Of a DNA stretch of 64,000 nt, positions 1 through 12,303 are shown piece by piece. Source of the stretch: Panax quinquefolius. Its lineage: Eukaryota; Streptophyta; Magnoliopsida; Apiales; Araliaceae. The translations under genes and the position numbers were made by a program. Every line of letters begins with the position of its first letter. The stretch's first letter is position 1. Location: contig CM035173.1 in assembly GCA_020205615.1 (NCBI GenBank), positions 47,916,617 through 47,980,616 on the forward strand. The letters run 5' to 3'. Below the pieces are notes generated by a model. The model ran no database searches. It saw nothing but the letters and a program-made list of their open reading frames with translations, and was not told where the DNA came from.

Positions 1-730
1 TATTTATGGAGTTAGTTATCCTATATTATGGGTAGTTTAGATGTGATTGTGATAGATCGTGAGCACTAAATCTGTGGGATTAAAGTACCCAGATTTTAGA
101 GTGTTGGTATCAAAGTTGTAGGTTAAATCTTAGGTGGGGAAGCCTTAGGCTATATCCTATAGGAAATTGAAAATATAGTAGTGGTAAAACTTGTTAATAA
201 ACTTATGTGCTCACGAATAGTAATTAAAACTATAAAAAAATTTGGTGTTAGGATGACTAATATAGGAGAACCTGGCCAGGCTAGGGAGGAGGAGATGCGA
301 GACATTCACGCATGATCATGGGAGGCGATTAGTACCGAGGAGTCATCCCATTGATTCTGATTGTAGGCCACAGTATGAGCTGAATCGGATCACGAGGAAG
401 AATCTGAAGAAATAGAGATAAAAGATGAAATAGAGGAGGATCCTAAAGAGATACCACTTAACTCAATTGGAGCTAAAATGTTCGATGAAGTATATAACCG
501 TAACATAGAGTTACAAGATATGGTCGAGGAGTTAGAAGGACAAACCACAAAGCACTACGCCACACTAGCGCAAAAAGATGCCACGATTCAAGATCTCACT
601 GCACGAATTGCGGAGCTGAAATGTTCGATAAAGTATATAACCGTAACATAGAGTTACAAGATAGGGTCGAGGAGTTAGAAGGACAAGTCGCGGAGCACCA
701 AGCTACGCTAGCGCAAAAAGAGGTTACGGT
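1..730 (+). mobile_element. Relic of a gypsy-like element, 5' end with partial gag-like coding sequence
   Basis: Plus-strand sequence unrelated to the Athila element that follows. Position 104-115 reads TTGGTATCAAAG, like the initiator-Met tRNA primer site of many Ty3/gypsy elements. From about 395 a stretch translates as an acidic, heptad-like peptide (Glu-rich, then repeated Leu/Ile/Val spacing), as in the coiled coil of some retroelement Gag or accessory proteins. There is no intact frame: stops lie near 317 and a frame change occurs at the duplication near 614. Homology to the neighbouring Athila protease starts at about 730, so one of the two elements truncates the other. The family assignment is an inference from the primer-like site and layout only; the left part lies outside the window. 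Confidence 0.35.
471..728 (+). repeat. 143-bp tandem duplication inside the coiled-coil coding relic
   Basis: Two copies start at 471 (agctaaaatgttcgat) and 614 (agctgaaatgttcgat) and run in parallel to the shared gctagcgcaaaaaga near the end of each. The period of 143 is not a multiple of 3, so the second copy is read in another frame and the peptide ends shortly after it. The copies differ by scattered substitutions, so the duplication is not recent. Confidence 0.8.
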
Positions 731-1740
731 AAATGACAACAACCAAGGCATATTCTAACAGATCCTTTAAGTAGCTTTCGTTGGCCCTCTCATTCACTAT
801 TTCATCGATTAAATCTATTAGCAAGCACTCTTCTCCTTCTTTTTGGAACTTTATTAATTTGAAGACATTAAAGGTGACTTCTTGATCATAGACTAGCATT
901 GTCAACTCACCTTTCTGTACGTGTATCAAATTTCTCCCTGTTACTAATAACGGACGATCAAGAATGATTGGAATTTCCTTATCTTCCTCATAATCTAGAA
1001 TGATGATGTCCGCCGAAAAGATGAATTTATCGACCTTTACCAAAATATCTTCCACAATACCCCTCGGATATGTAACTGACTTGTCTGCCAGCTGTAAGCT
1101 GATATTTGTCAATTTTGGTGCCTTTAATCCCAAACGGCATTAAATTGATACTAGCTCCCAAATTACACAATGTTCTTCTAGAAAATTGATTACCGATCAC
1201 ACATGGAATAATGAAATTTCCTGGGTATTTCAACTTCGGCGGTAACTTATTTTGTTGGATAACACTACATTCCTCGGTTAATGCCACTGTCTCAAATTCA
1301 CCCAATCTTCTCTTCTTAGACAAAACCTGCTTCATGGATTTGGCATAACTAGACATTTGTTCCAAAGCTTCCGCAAAAGGTATGTTGACTTCCAGCTTTT
1401 TAAAAACATCTAGGAATCTAGAGAATTGTTTGTCTAATTTTGATTTCAGAAATATGTGCAGATACGGTATGGGAGGCACAACACTGTTTTGTTTGGTCTC
1501 AATTGCTTTATTCGCCAAATCCGTATCCTTTGCCTTATCTTTCTCCGTTATTTCCTTTTCTTCCACAAATTCAATATCCGGTTTCTCATTCCTTCTAACT
1601 ATATTAGACAACTCTTTCCCACTTCTTAGAGTCACAACTTTGCAATGTTCATCTTTTCCCGGATTAATCTCGGTGTCACTCAGTAATGCTCCCTGTAGAC
1701 AACTGTTCAACGCATGAGCTAACTTACCCATCTAATTTTC
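708..1740 (-). pseudogene. Athila-type retrotransposon protease region (degenerate)
   Basis: Retroviral-type aspartic protease and upstream linker of an Athila-clade Ty3/gypsy element. On the minus strand the linker (RRLGEFETVALTEECS, about residue 141 of the upper frame) leads to LCNLGASINLMP, the Athila active-site segment. There the catalytic Asp of the usual LCDLGAS is Asn (codon 1162-1164). Reading then shifts frame near 1120-1145 and continues as QLADKSVTYPRG, VDKFIFSADIIILD and IPIILDRPLLVTGR, ending with the QEVTFNVFK segment. All of these are typical of Athila Gag-Pro polyproteins. Homology ends at about 730, so reverse transcriptase and integrase are missing. The lost Asp and the frameshift make it non-functional. 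Gag lies directly upstream on the same strand. Confidence 0.85.
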
Positions 1741-1999
1741 CAAGTTCTTGATCGATACTTCTTGGCTTTTTATATTCAAATCTACCTGGCTCAATAGTTT
1801 ATCCTGCTCATTCATTCTCTTATTGGTAGCTACAATAAATTTTGCCAATGCCTCTTCTAAGTTCGATTTCCTCTCGGCCTGTTGTGGAGCTTGCTTTTGA
1901 AAACCAGATGGATTTTATTATCTTGGAGCTTGGTTTTAAGCCTGATTATTACTCTAAGAGAAACACGGATGATTCCTCCACCCTGGATTATAAGCATTC

Positions 2000-2790
2000 T
2001 GATAAGATTGCGGCGGTCTATTATAACTCCCCACAAACTATACTGCTTCTGCACTGATCCGTAGAATGATTTTCTTCACAGAGTTCGCAAACCATCGCCA
2101 CCTGTGAAGTTGCTTGTGGTCCCCATGATTTAATCTTTATTGCTATTGCAGACACCTGGGTTGCTAAAGCTGTAACTGCATCTAATTCTAGCTTCCCTGC
2201 TGTTTTTGGTGGATTAGACCTTACCATTGGCCACTGATAGTTGTCGTTGGCCATTATTTCTAACAACTGGTAAGAGTCATCAAAATTCTTCCCCATAATG
2301 GCACCTCCAGTTGCTACATCAATACTAGCTCTAGTAGAACCATGCAAACCATCACAAAACGTCTGAACCTTCAACCATCTTGGGATTCCATGATGTGGAC
2401 ACTTATGGAGAAAATTATTAAACCGTTCTAATGCCTCATACAATGTTTTCGAGTCAAACTGAGTGAAAGTGTGGATATCATTCCTTAGTTTTGTCATCTT
2501 TGTTGGTGGAAAGAATTAGCCAAAAAAATTTGAGCTAAGTCGTCCCAAACTGTGATTGAACTTGGCGGCAAGGAGTGCAACCAACTTTTCACTTTGTCTC
2601 GTAGTGTAAACCGGAACAATCTCAACCTTAATGCTTCCTCCGTAACATTGTTGAACTTGAACGTATCACAGATCTCCAAAAAGCTCAGGATGTGTTTATT
2701 AGGGTCATCATTCGAACCACGCCCAAACTAAATTGAATTCTGTAACATTTGAATGGTCCTCGGTTTAATCTCAAAATTGTTCTCATTTAT
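2000..2790 (-). pseudogene. Athila-type Gag (degenerate)
   Basis: Nucleocapsid/capsid protein region of the same element, upstream of the protease. From the right it reads DDPNKHILSFLEICDTFKFN, RLFRFTLRDKVKSWLHSLPP, then a frame change near 2495. After that come the FTQFDSKTLYEALERFNNFL segment (FNNFLHKCPHHG, FCDGLHGSTRASIDVATGG) and finally CELCEENHSTDQC. The last is a CX2CX3HX4C zinc knuckle of the Athila type, although Athila Gag usually has only one such knuckle. Stops between 1740 and 2020 separate it from the protease. The stretch from 2790 to 3134 is leader between primer site and Gag; it contains a short CCGGTCTCCGGTCTCCGGTCTC triplication near 2798 and no frame of note. Confidence 0.85.
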
Positions 2791-3134
2791 CTCCGGTCTC
2801 CGGTCTCCGGTCTCCAAATGCTAGATTGAATGTCTATTACGGTAGGAATGGCATAATCCCTAAGTGATTTTTGTTCCTCTACAACCACGACTACTAGATT
2901 TTCCTCTTCTTCGGCCAATTCTTCTTCCAGATGTACTTCCTCACTAGTCAATCTCAGTTTTCAGAACTTTCTCTCAATATCGTCGGCGTATGGAAAAAGT
3001 TCTTCTTTACCCTTGGATCTAGTGTGCATACACGGATGGAAAACCTACAAGAAGAGAGAAACAATTAAAAACAAAAAAAAACAAAAATGTTTAAATTAAA
3101 ACTGAATTGATTGTAACTAATATGGAAATTAAGA

Positions 3135-3153
3135 CTCCTCGGCAGCGGCGCCA
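3135..3153 (-). other. Primer-binding site of the Athila-like element (tRNA-Asp type)
   Basis: On the minus strand TGGCGCCGCTGCCGAGGAG lies 6 bases past the LTR end. TGGCGCC(G) plus a GCCG core is the tRNA-Asp-type primer site characteristic of Athila elements. Confidence 0.85.
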
Positions 3154-4905
3154 AAAACTTGTTGTCCTATTTCATAATCAACAATTACGTGTAAGTATAC
3201 ACGATCAACAAGTAATACAGTGATAAGAAAATGTGTCGTACCCACGAGGAATTCTATTTAACAAATTCCAACTACTAGTTTTATAACATTCCAAATTTAT
3301 ATAAACAACCGAATTTTGTAATTTTCCAATTTAAACTAAATTAAATTACTAAAAACTAACTTTAACACAAAGATTTGATTTAGATGATAAAGGCTTAAGA
3401 CTACAATATCCCCAATTATGCAATATAAATCAATTACCCAATTTATCCAATTATTAAATCCACCTGAGTTGTTAACAGGAATTCACAGTATTTATAAGCC
3501 TTTTCCCAACTGATCAAATAAAAATACTTAACTCAATTAATCATGCGATATTCCTATGCAAAATAAAAGAACCAAGTTCATTAAGCACTATTTCCCAACT
3601 GATTATATGTAGTGAAAAGAGATATCTATATTCAGTTCACAATCCTAATTATTAATATCATACAAATAATTTAGAATACATGTTATCACATTCAGGTCTA
3701 ACCCTAGATTTCATCTATAAGACCCTGATTTTTTTAAATAAAATTGATTTTCCTCTATTCATTATCATGAAATAATAATGAGTTAATTTGATATAATGCT
3801 TTGGTTATGGGTGAAATGTGTAAATTTTGCAAAATAAGTAAGTGGTTATAAAATATTCATTGTTGTCAATAAATATTATTGTTGTCGGAGAATATTCATA
3901 CAATGGCGCAACCATTTGTGGGCCCCATAACGGAAAACGGTCGGATAAAGAAAATGACAAGTTTTAGTTTTTATAAATAACGACGTAATTATTCTGATTA
4001 ACACCGTTGGAATACAGTGGTTAAAATCTGATGTCTGGCGTGGTTGCAGTGATGGCTGCGGTATTACCGCAGATATTTTGAATTATTGATTCTTATGTAA
4101 GAAGGCACTACTCAATAATTATTCTTTGTAATTACTATTCAATATTTTATTTAATTGATTCAATAATTGCCACGTTGATATTTTATATTATTGTTGTTTG
4201 ATAATTGTGTCCTTTTGACAAGATTTCCCATTATCGGATCGATAATTCATATTATTTGAATAATATTAATAGATAACATTATTGGCAATGTACAAGGAAG
4301 TTACATGCAGGAAAGGGATTTGGTCACCTAATTGCTTGCGCGATGAAGAGAAATCCTTATCGGAAAGCCCCTCTTTCCCAAGAGCGACACGATCATCATA
4401 ATTGCGATTACGTAATATTATTTGTGAATAATTAATTATTGATTTATATGATAAGAAAATATTTATTTTATGTGGATATAAATGATGGATTTATTTATTT
4501 TATGTGGTTATAAATGAAGGAATTAAAGCTGAGGTGTTGTATCTGTATTTTATCAGAATGAAGGTATTAAAAATCGTCCGTATGTGGATTTCGGACATTT
4601 TTCGTTTGGAATTTGGAAAAACTTAAAGCTACAAAGTTGTGGAGAATTCGATTTCCTATGGAATGGACATAAAATTCGTATTTTTCTGATAAAAGGGCTA
4701 TTTATTATGAATTATTGAAGTTTCAGAAATAAATATTTTTTTATGAAAAATATGGGTGGGCCCCACTTTTGGTTGGTGTGGAAATCTGATTTTGGTGGGC
4801 CCCACTGGCGGTGGCTGAATTTTGGGTCAAAAATGTGTGCGTAGAAATTTTGAAAAAAAATTAATATTTTATTAATTTAGTCTAATTTGGCGTTCTAGTA
4901 TTTTC

Positions 4906-4915
4906 CTATAAATAG
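4906..4915 (+). promoter_or_regulatory. TATA box of family T LTR
   Basis: CTATAAATAG in an otherwise conserved stretch. The same box occurs at 25878-25887 and 32630-32639 in the two LTRs of element B, each followed by a conserved gcttaggttagaattgaaaatcaca. This is the likely U3/R promoter of the family. Confidence 0.7.
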
Positions 4916-5187
4916 GCGCTTAGGTTAGAATTGAAAATCACACCAGAAACATAAGTTTTCTCTCTCTATATTATCGAGCGAATTTTATGAGTATTTAGAT
5001 ACTTTGAGAGTTGTTATTCAGTGCAAGTTTCCTACAGCCTTATATCCGATATTCCAGTCAGAAGTACTGTTCTTTTGAAGTAAGGGATGTTATTTTCTTC
5101 TTAAATGATATTATTTTCTTCAATATCATTATGCCAAATTATTTATATGAGTTTTATTGTGGAATTTCTACCTTTTTGTGTCGGGGT

Positions 5188-5250
5188 TACTATTCACGTA
5201 TACGACATTATTCACGTATACGACATTATTCACAAATACGACACTATTCA
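5188..5250 (+). repeat. 18-bp minisatellite in LTR copy A
   Basis: About three and a half units of TATTCACGTATACGACAT. The same LTR position in element B holds a different 13-18-bp array built on TATTCACGAG/TATTCATGAG (26165-26255 and 32920-33010). Confidence 0.85.
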
Positions 5251-5477
5251 CCGAAAAATAAAATTTTCTCTTCTTTGTCCCAGATGTCTATTATGGCTAC
5301 TATCTTTGATTGTATCCATGTTTTGATCTTCATTCTTGAATTTTACTCCATTATGGTTTATTATGGAGAATTTTTAAACTTGGATTATCTAAAGTACAAA
5401 TATCTAATCTTTGTCCTTTTATCTTTCTGGATTCGTTCTCTAATTTTTTTTTCATCATCCTCAGTCCTTAATGATGA

Positions 5478-5640
5478 TACTTGATGAATATTTTTGGCTT
5501 GTAGTGCAAAGATGAATGATTACCTGATGAATATCTTTGGCCCGTAGTGCAAAGATGAATAGGTGTTGAGATAAACATGACCAACTGGTGATACAAATGA
5601 ATATCTTTGGCCTGTAGTGCAAAGATGAATATTTGTTGCA
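5478..5640 (+). repeat. Repeated GAATATCTTTGGCCCGTAG module in LTR copy A
   Basis: Three copies of a module with core ATCTTTGGCCCGTAGTGCAA followed by agatgaat, spaced 45-60 bp. It also occurs in B (26610-26745, 33340-33475) and inverted in D (13075-13275) and C (40365-40500). Confidence 0.8.
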
Positions 5641-6864
5641 AGATGTATATTGATTGAAGTTACATGGATAAAATATTGATAATGGACTTTTAAATTCATA
5701 GATGATAGTAGATTTCATTCTCTACTTAACTCTTCTAATGAATTGTTGTTTTCGCTTCAGTTATTAATCTAAAACTTGTTGTCTGTTATATTCTATCAGA
5801 TTTTTTCCTGTTGAAGGCTAATGATATTTTTTTTATATTATCTTAGTCATAATATTCTTTACTGGGCTAGTTGAGCTCACCCTTTTCCTTTTTGTTCCAT
5901 TTTTCTTCTAAGGAGGTGAGAATTTAGCAGGAACTAGCTGGGGTATGGAGTGATGATTCAAGATAGATGTTTTAGTAGTCCTCACTATTTTGTAAAATAG
6001 TGTATCAATAATTATAATGAGGACTTATTTGAGTGTGAATATTTTCTAGAAGATAATATTTATATTTAAATTCGCAGTTTATGTGTTGTCGTATTTTGCA
6101 TGACAATTGTATTAATAAGTTGTAGTTGTTTCTGTACCATGTATTTGGTGACTCAGAATGGGTGATGTATACCTATTCTGGGGGCGTCACATCATCTCTC
6201 GAATTCATCTAGTATAATATAGTAATTGTTGGCCACACAATTAATTAATAAGCATGGAATATGATAGACAACTCAACATGAATAAATAATTGTATTCGTA
6301 CGGATAATCAATTCATAAGCATAAAAAAGTTCTATTGTAGCCTTAATTAGAAAAATAGTTCATACTAAAAATTAAAACTAAAAATCACATAGAAGACATC
6401 ACAATTAAATTACAAATTGAATAAGAGAAGGAAAGAAAAACTCTGTAAAGCTCCTTTGCAATCTCCAATCTCAAGCTTCAACTCTATCTCAAAAATTATG
6501 TGTCCTATATGTCAAAACTCTTCTTCCTTTTATAGCTTTTGGTCCTCATTAGGTCATCTTTAATGTAAATCATATTAAGAGTAGAAATTTTCCTTCTTTT
6601 CCTTTCCTTGAAAAAAATCTCGACCAACCTTCCTTGTCTCCCAACTCCCCGGCGCTGGGATTGGCTTGCTATAGAGTGCCCTTGCGCTAGCCATGTCTCA
6701 AAAATTACAATTATGCCATTAACGATGCTGATATTTCTATATTTCCCCTGCTTTGCCCTATCCTACAAAATAACATTGAAACAAGTAACAATGACCTAAA
6801 ATACTAATAAGCGCAATAATAAGTCTAAAAATACCTAATTCATGGGTATAATACCCAATCATCA

Positions 6865-9774
6865 GACACCGGCTCGGTACAATCTAAATTTAATAAAGCA
6901 ATGCTTCTTATATAATTACCCTACATTTTGAATATTCATCAATACTATAATTGTCTGCTAATTCCACGTTCATCAGCAAAATTATTTGCAAGATTGAGCA
7001 CGACGGCCCAGTGAGTCCAACAGTTTACATATTTCATGCTTCACTTAGCATATACTCACATTTTATTCATGCATCATAAATCTTAGACAATGCGTCTACA
7101 TATACTTCATACATCACATGATATCATGTAGTGCATTAAAAATTCTATGTGGCATAACTAACACATGCCTCTCATATTTTCATACTCTGCATTTAACCAC
7201 ATAGCATTCATATATTCAACTTGTTCACACAGAATAACAAATCTCATTAACTACCATATATATGCTTAGTTCTATACACATTAGCACATAGGAGCAAGTC
7301 ATTAAAAAACTTATCTTAATGCATTCCTCACATAATCAAGAGAACTTGTCTTTCAAATATGCTACACGATTAAGTGTACATACATAGCATAATTAGCCAA
7401 ATAATGACGCTTAATAATCAATTATGTTAACTCTACTTTATATTTCATTTTTTTTTAACTTTGATACATAATGCTCAATCATGTGTTTAAGGTTTACTAG
7501 GACACTTCATTGCCCCATTCATCTAATTACCTCAATCTTCGTCTTACATTTCAATAGGTTTCCTTTTTCTTGACACTCGATGAGTATTTAAGGTTTATCA
7601 TGACTCCATATCATGAGCCTGGTTAAAGTTAATTAAATAAACCTTTATCTTATCTCTCTTCATGTTCCTCTTTGTCTGACACTTAACATTTTGTTAAGTA
7701 TATAATTATGCTCATCCTACCTCTTTATGGACACTAAGCTCATTAAAATTGCTTACATTAATTGCTTAAGGCTTCTTATTGTATCACATTATGCGACCAA
7801 CGTTCATTAGGATTAATTGAATTAATCCATCATCTATGCTTTTAAATTCTTCTTTCAATTTGCTATTTAACATTTTGCTAAATGTTTAAAACTTCCCATT
7901 ACACCTCATTAGGTGAATAATAATTATTAGAGTTAATTCACATTAAGTTCCCTTGAACCATGCATTGAAACTTTATTTACTAGGTCCTGAAGACTACCGG
8001 TGCGACCTCGCCACTTTTACACTAGACACAAGTGTGGTGGCCTCCAATCACAGTGCGGTAGCGCTCTACTACAGAATCAATTTTCCATATTCGTGAATTC
8101 AGACTCTACTTCATCCGAAATTCACAACTTCTTCATATAAAGTCCAAATTGGTTGGTTTCCGATTCTATAAACTCACTAAACTCAGAGCTAAACATCTAC
8201 AGAATGATTTTTAAAATCTCAGAACCTCTAACAAACCAGTTTAATGATTCAAATTTAGAGTTCATAATAAATTTTCATATTTCAAAATGTTTTATGAGAA
8301 CTTCCACCATATATTCATTTTAGCTTCATTTTTGTTCATTCAACTTAGGTTGTTTTCGTTTCTTAGAGGAGTAAAACATACACCTTTCGATTTAAATTAT
8401 TAAACATACCCACATCACTATAATCATCCTTAAAACATACCCAAAATGCCAAAACTCAAACTAAAGGTCTATAGATTCAAATTCATTTTCTTTAATTACA
8501 TTTGTATGTTATTATCAGATCTTCTAACAGTTTATCTATCAATGAAATCATACAATTGAATTTTCTCCACTCAAATAACCAAAACAATTTCTAACAGAGA
8601 ACTTAAGGAATATAAATTAGGAGTTTTTGAATTTATTTTTTTACCTCATGAATCTTCCTTAGCTTAATTAAATGATGAAAAATGTTTGCTTATCCTTGAT
8701 TCCCCTTAGCTTCCTCTCAATTTCACTGAAAACCCAATCTCCCTTTCTCTCCATAAGAACTCTGCCATTTCTTTTGCACAATAGAATGAACGTATGAAGG
8801 TTAAAGGATGTGCATTATTACATCTGATCATTGAGCATTATTGGGAGAGAAAGGGTATGCGAGTTACTAACTACTCAAGGGCTTGTTTGCCTTGATTTTA
8901 ATTGGCTAGCATACTTGCATTGTCTGCTAAATTATTTAGCTAGTTACATTGAATAATTATACAATTATAAAATGTATAATTAGTACACGATAAATTATGA
9001 AATTATATTCATAAATAATATAAACACCTCTATTAAAATAAATATTTCCATTAAAATAATTAATATTTATTCCACTAATTATTTTAATAAATTAAACAAT
9101 TATCAGGCATAATTATTTAATTTTTTTCCTTCTATAAATTGTCACAAGACAATTTATTTAATCTATACATTTAACCACCACTTAAATATTAATTTAATTT
9201 ATTAATCTTGATATCAATATTTATTTATAGATATATTGGTTTTTTCACCTCATAATCAATTTATAATCGCTTTGGCATAATATACTATATTAGGCCATTA
9301 CGCTAACTTTATATCACATTTATATGCAATATATCAACTCTCTCATTTTATTAAAATAAGGACATTTGCAATAATTCACTATTTTAATTAAGTGAATTAA
9401 TCACATCATTTATAAAATTTAATTCATAATAACTTCATTGTCATCCAAGGCTTGTCATTCAAATTATAATAAAATGTTAACTTAATCTTAGTTAATCATT
9501 ATTTATTAATTGATTTTCTTCATACGTAACACATTTTCGTAATTAAATTTATTCACTTCCTTTAATAGTTTAATTAACTATTAAATCTCATTTTCCCATT
9601 ATATATGAGTATATATATTTCTCTTTTATATACACATTTAATTCCTTCACACCAAATAACATATTTCAAAATATATAACACATATATGTTTACTCGAACC
9701 CAAGACATCTCATAATAAGAATTTTATTTATTAAATTCTTATTTTAATAATTTGCAAAAATTCGGGCTGTCACA
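6865..9774 (-). mobile_element. Truncated 3' LTR of family G (copy H)
   Basis: AT-rich sequence without genes. On the minus strand it starts TGTGACAGCCCGAATTTTTG at 9774, preceded by a polypurine tract, so it is the 3' LTR of a minus-strand gypsy element. It shares its first several hundred bases, and segments such as ttatttgcaagattgagc near 6980, with the family G solo LTR at 36337-53036 (ttatttgcaagggtgagc near 36930). About the last 0.4 kb of the LTR is missing at the 6865 edge, where the Athila LTR begins. I therefore infer that Athila inserted into this LTR and that the rest lies left of the window. Confidence 0.6.
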
Positions 9775-9785
9775 TTTTTCCCTTA
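9775..9785 (-). other. Polypurine tract of element H
   Basis: Minus strand AAGGGAAAAA, directly before the LTR start TGTGACAGCCCG and preceded by GATTCTGAGGACGGAAT. This is the usual layout at the 3' end of a Ty3/gypsy element. Confidence 0.65.
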
Positions 9786-12085
9786 TTATAAGGATTCCGT
9801 CCTCAGAATCAAAATGATCCAATCTCTCTTATTCGCTTTCTCTATATTCTACTTCGCAACTTTATAGTTGAATAATTTCAACGTACTATTTCCACATAGG
9901 CGTTATATTACATATTAATTCCATCCACTTCCTCAATAATTTCTTATAGATTTTATTTTCTAACCTTTTAATCCAACTTAATTATATTATGAGTACCATA
10001 CATTCTTTAAGCCAATTTCTTTTTCTAAGTATAATTGTTATATACTCAATTCATAAACACTTGGAATATGACATTCACCTCTGAAATGCTACTCTTACTA
10101 ATCTTCATTCATACGATTTATAAAAAATTAATTTTTATTCACTCATTGGGTTCTATGACAAAATTTCTCCTTTAAGGATCTTTTCAAAATCATCGCATTC
10201 TTCACACCTTTATCTTCTAAGCATTTCACATTTTCCTATGATAACTTCATCACTCTCTTCTCGGAATTATTATTATTTGCTCAAGTTACTCAATAATTTA
10301 CATTTTCAAGCTAACCTACAAACTTTCCTTTTTTTTTTTCAAGGATTCATCTAGAACTGTCGTATTCTATGACTTACTTTTTTCTATGTAACATCCTCTT
10401 TTTTCATTTCCACCTTCCCGAATAATAGGAATCTCCACAATTGTTCAATAATTGAGAAGCATTATGAATAACTCGGGAATTTAAAAGATTCCTTTAAAAC
10501 TTTCGATATTATGCTAAGAAGTTGTAGAGACTTTGAACATTGTCCTAGGTTAACATATATTTTAACTATAACCTTTAACAGTTAAAAGACTATGGACCAT
10601 CTTCCCTCGTACTCTAGGTGATCAGCCCTTCGTACTATGTATTATACACAAACATATTATCGCTATTAGCCTATTACGTAGCTCGGAATTATAGTTCCTG
10701 ATATCATTTTCCCCCTGAAATGGGGTTGGCTCACTTAAGGCTTAATACAAATTTTGCACCATAACAATCTGGTTTGGCATAATTTCTCAAAGAACGCTTG
10801 AATTTCATAAACAACTTTCAACAATCGTCTAGCCAAATCAAATAACTTAGACTTTTAGTAACAGTTCGGACATCAATCGAAATATTTTTAGCCAACTCAA
10901 TTGGCATATCTTCTCATAGTTTAAGGGAAAAAAAAAAATCCTTTTATGACGGTATGATATCGTACCATCTTACTAGTACGTTGAAGATTCTGTCATTTTA
11001 TGACTTTGTCATACTACATCATATCATAGTGGGCTGGCGATCCTATGATCACATCAAACAGCAGGTTCAATTGCATTGATGACTCCATCATTTAAAATAT
11101 TTTTATAATTTCAAATCATTTTTGTCTAGCTAAAGCAATTAGCATCGACATATGAATAATAGAAATTTTTAAAACTCATTGGTTCATTAACTTAATCCAA
11201 TATATTTTTTTTCAAAAACACAGAAGTGCAACCATTAGCACGAAGTCAATAAATTTCAAAATCTAGCATAGCTAGAAGATTTGGAATATCCATTTTCCTC
11301 CATCAACTTCAAATTATCCATTGTTTCATTATTTAACAATTCTATCAATCTTTAGCATCACTATAGCTCTTTATACTAAAAATTCTTAGTTCTGCAACTC
11401 TTATATACCTCAGTATAGTTTATCAAACTTATCACACATTATGAGTTCAGGAACATGCCACAATAATATAAGTTTAATAACTTGTCCTAGCAATATGTAG
11501 TCCAAGAACAAATCAGGGACTGTCTATACGCTTAGGGGCTCAAAACATACATATGACTATGAGTCACAAACTTACCATAAGCATGAGTTTTAAGAACTCG
11601 CACCTAATCTTATTATTATCTAACTATCAAATATAAATATGAGAAAAGAATCACCTTCTTACCATATGTATATTGATAGCGCGACACCAACATTTCAACG
11701 ATTATCAATGTGATATAGTAAATATAAGCACAAAACCCCCACCCATACAAAGGTTTGTACAACTTAGCTATCACCTCTTCGATATTTGGAACACGTTAGA
11801 ACTTACGGGACTCGATTATGAGATCTGTAGGCTGATTTATCTGCTCATTTGCCGAACTTACATGCATTAAAGAACAGTAGCAAAATATATACCAAAACTT
11901 GCACCGAACGTCGAAACTATATGAAACTATAGGTGTAGCACCTCTTAGATATTTAGAACATGTTCGAACTTACGAGACTTGATTTCATGCTCCAGAGGCC
12001 GAGTTATCTTCTCGTTTGCCTAACTTTCATATATTAAAGAACAATTAGAAGAATTATTTAAATGTGCTCTCTTTTGGGACTTCGT
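9786..12085. other. Degraded AT-rich sequence, probably internal remnant of element H
   Basis: No frame longer than about 65 codons and no recognisable Gag/Pol motif on either strand. Its position beside the polypurine tract suggests the degraded internal region of a minus-strand gypsy element. Only the adjacency supports this. Confidence 0.35.
11772..12052 (+). repeat. Diverged tandem duplication, about 165-bp period
   Basis: Two copies, 11772-11875 and 11937-12052. Both contain cacctctt(c/a)gatattt followed by gaacttacg(g/a)gact(c/t)gatt and end in attaaagaaca. They differ at roughly one base in seven. Confidence 0.75.
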
Positions 12086-12107
12086 AATTAATATTTTTAT
12101 TTTATAG

Positions 12108-12303
12108 GGTCTTGTTGATGAGTCTCGTGGGGGTGGAGTCAGCAGCGAATGCGATGATCGTGGAGGAGTTGGCGGGAACCCCAGAAGAAATGGTGAGTAC
12201 CGCCGAGCTGATGTTGATGATGCTACGAAGGGTGAGACTGGCGGTGGCAGGTACGATAGACCTCGTTCATTTATCTATCGATGATGATGATGATACATCC
12301 TAG
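12108..12303 (+). pseudogene. Possible last exon of a CACTA-associated protein
   Basis: A GC-richer island in AT-rich surroundings, preceded by a good splice acceptor (tttttattttatag, ending at 12107). One frame gives 63 codons ending in a run of Asp (IDDDDDTS, stop at 12301). Another gives a Gly/Arg/Asp-rich peptide (DESRGGG, GGVGGNPRRN) ending at about 12285. The composition change and acceptor suggest real coding origin, but I do not recognise the family. CACTA-type subterminal repeats follow beyond the solo LTR inserted 100 bp downstream, hence the tentative link to a CACTA element. Confidence 0.35.

Larger units (their letters stand above)
3716..6191 (+). mobile_element. Solo LTR of the Tekay-like family T (copy A)
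   Basis: A 2476-bp LTR with no internal region. It starts TATAAGACCCTG (consensus start in other copies TGTAAGACCCC) and ends GGGGGCGTCACA. The 5-bp target duplication TCATC lies at 3711-3715 and 6192-6196, which proves insertion into the Athila LTR. It matches along its length the LTRs at 24532-27309, 31280-34044, 39805-42388 and 12403-21810. The solo state implies LTR-LTR recombination after insertion. Frames such as 5011-5484 inside it are LTR sequence, not genes. Confidence 0.9.
3160..6864 (-). mobile_element. 5' LTR of the Athila-like element, interrupted by a solo LTR
   Basis: The plus strand begins TGTTGTCC next to the primer site and ends CCCAATCATCA at 6864, so the minus strand has the expected TG...CA ends. 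Subtracting the solo LTR insertion (3716-6191) and its 5-bp duplication leaves about 1.2 kb, a normal Athila LTR size. The part right of the insertion resumes with tctcgaattcatc. GACAC follows at 6865; the other end of the element is outside the window, so the target duplication cannot be checked. The short frame at 6608-6799 within it is not a gene. Confidence 0.8.

Noticed and set aside
5011..5484. 157-codon open frame with repeated Tyr-Ser-(R/Q)-I-R-H units
   Set aside because: It covers the 18-bp minisatellite and neighbouring LTR sequence of solo LTR A. The matching part of other copies is not open, and no protein family fits.
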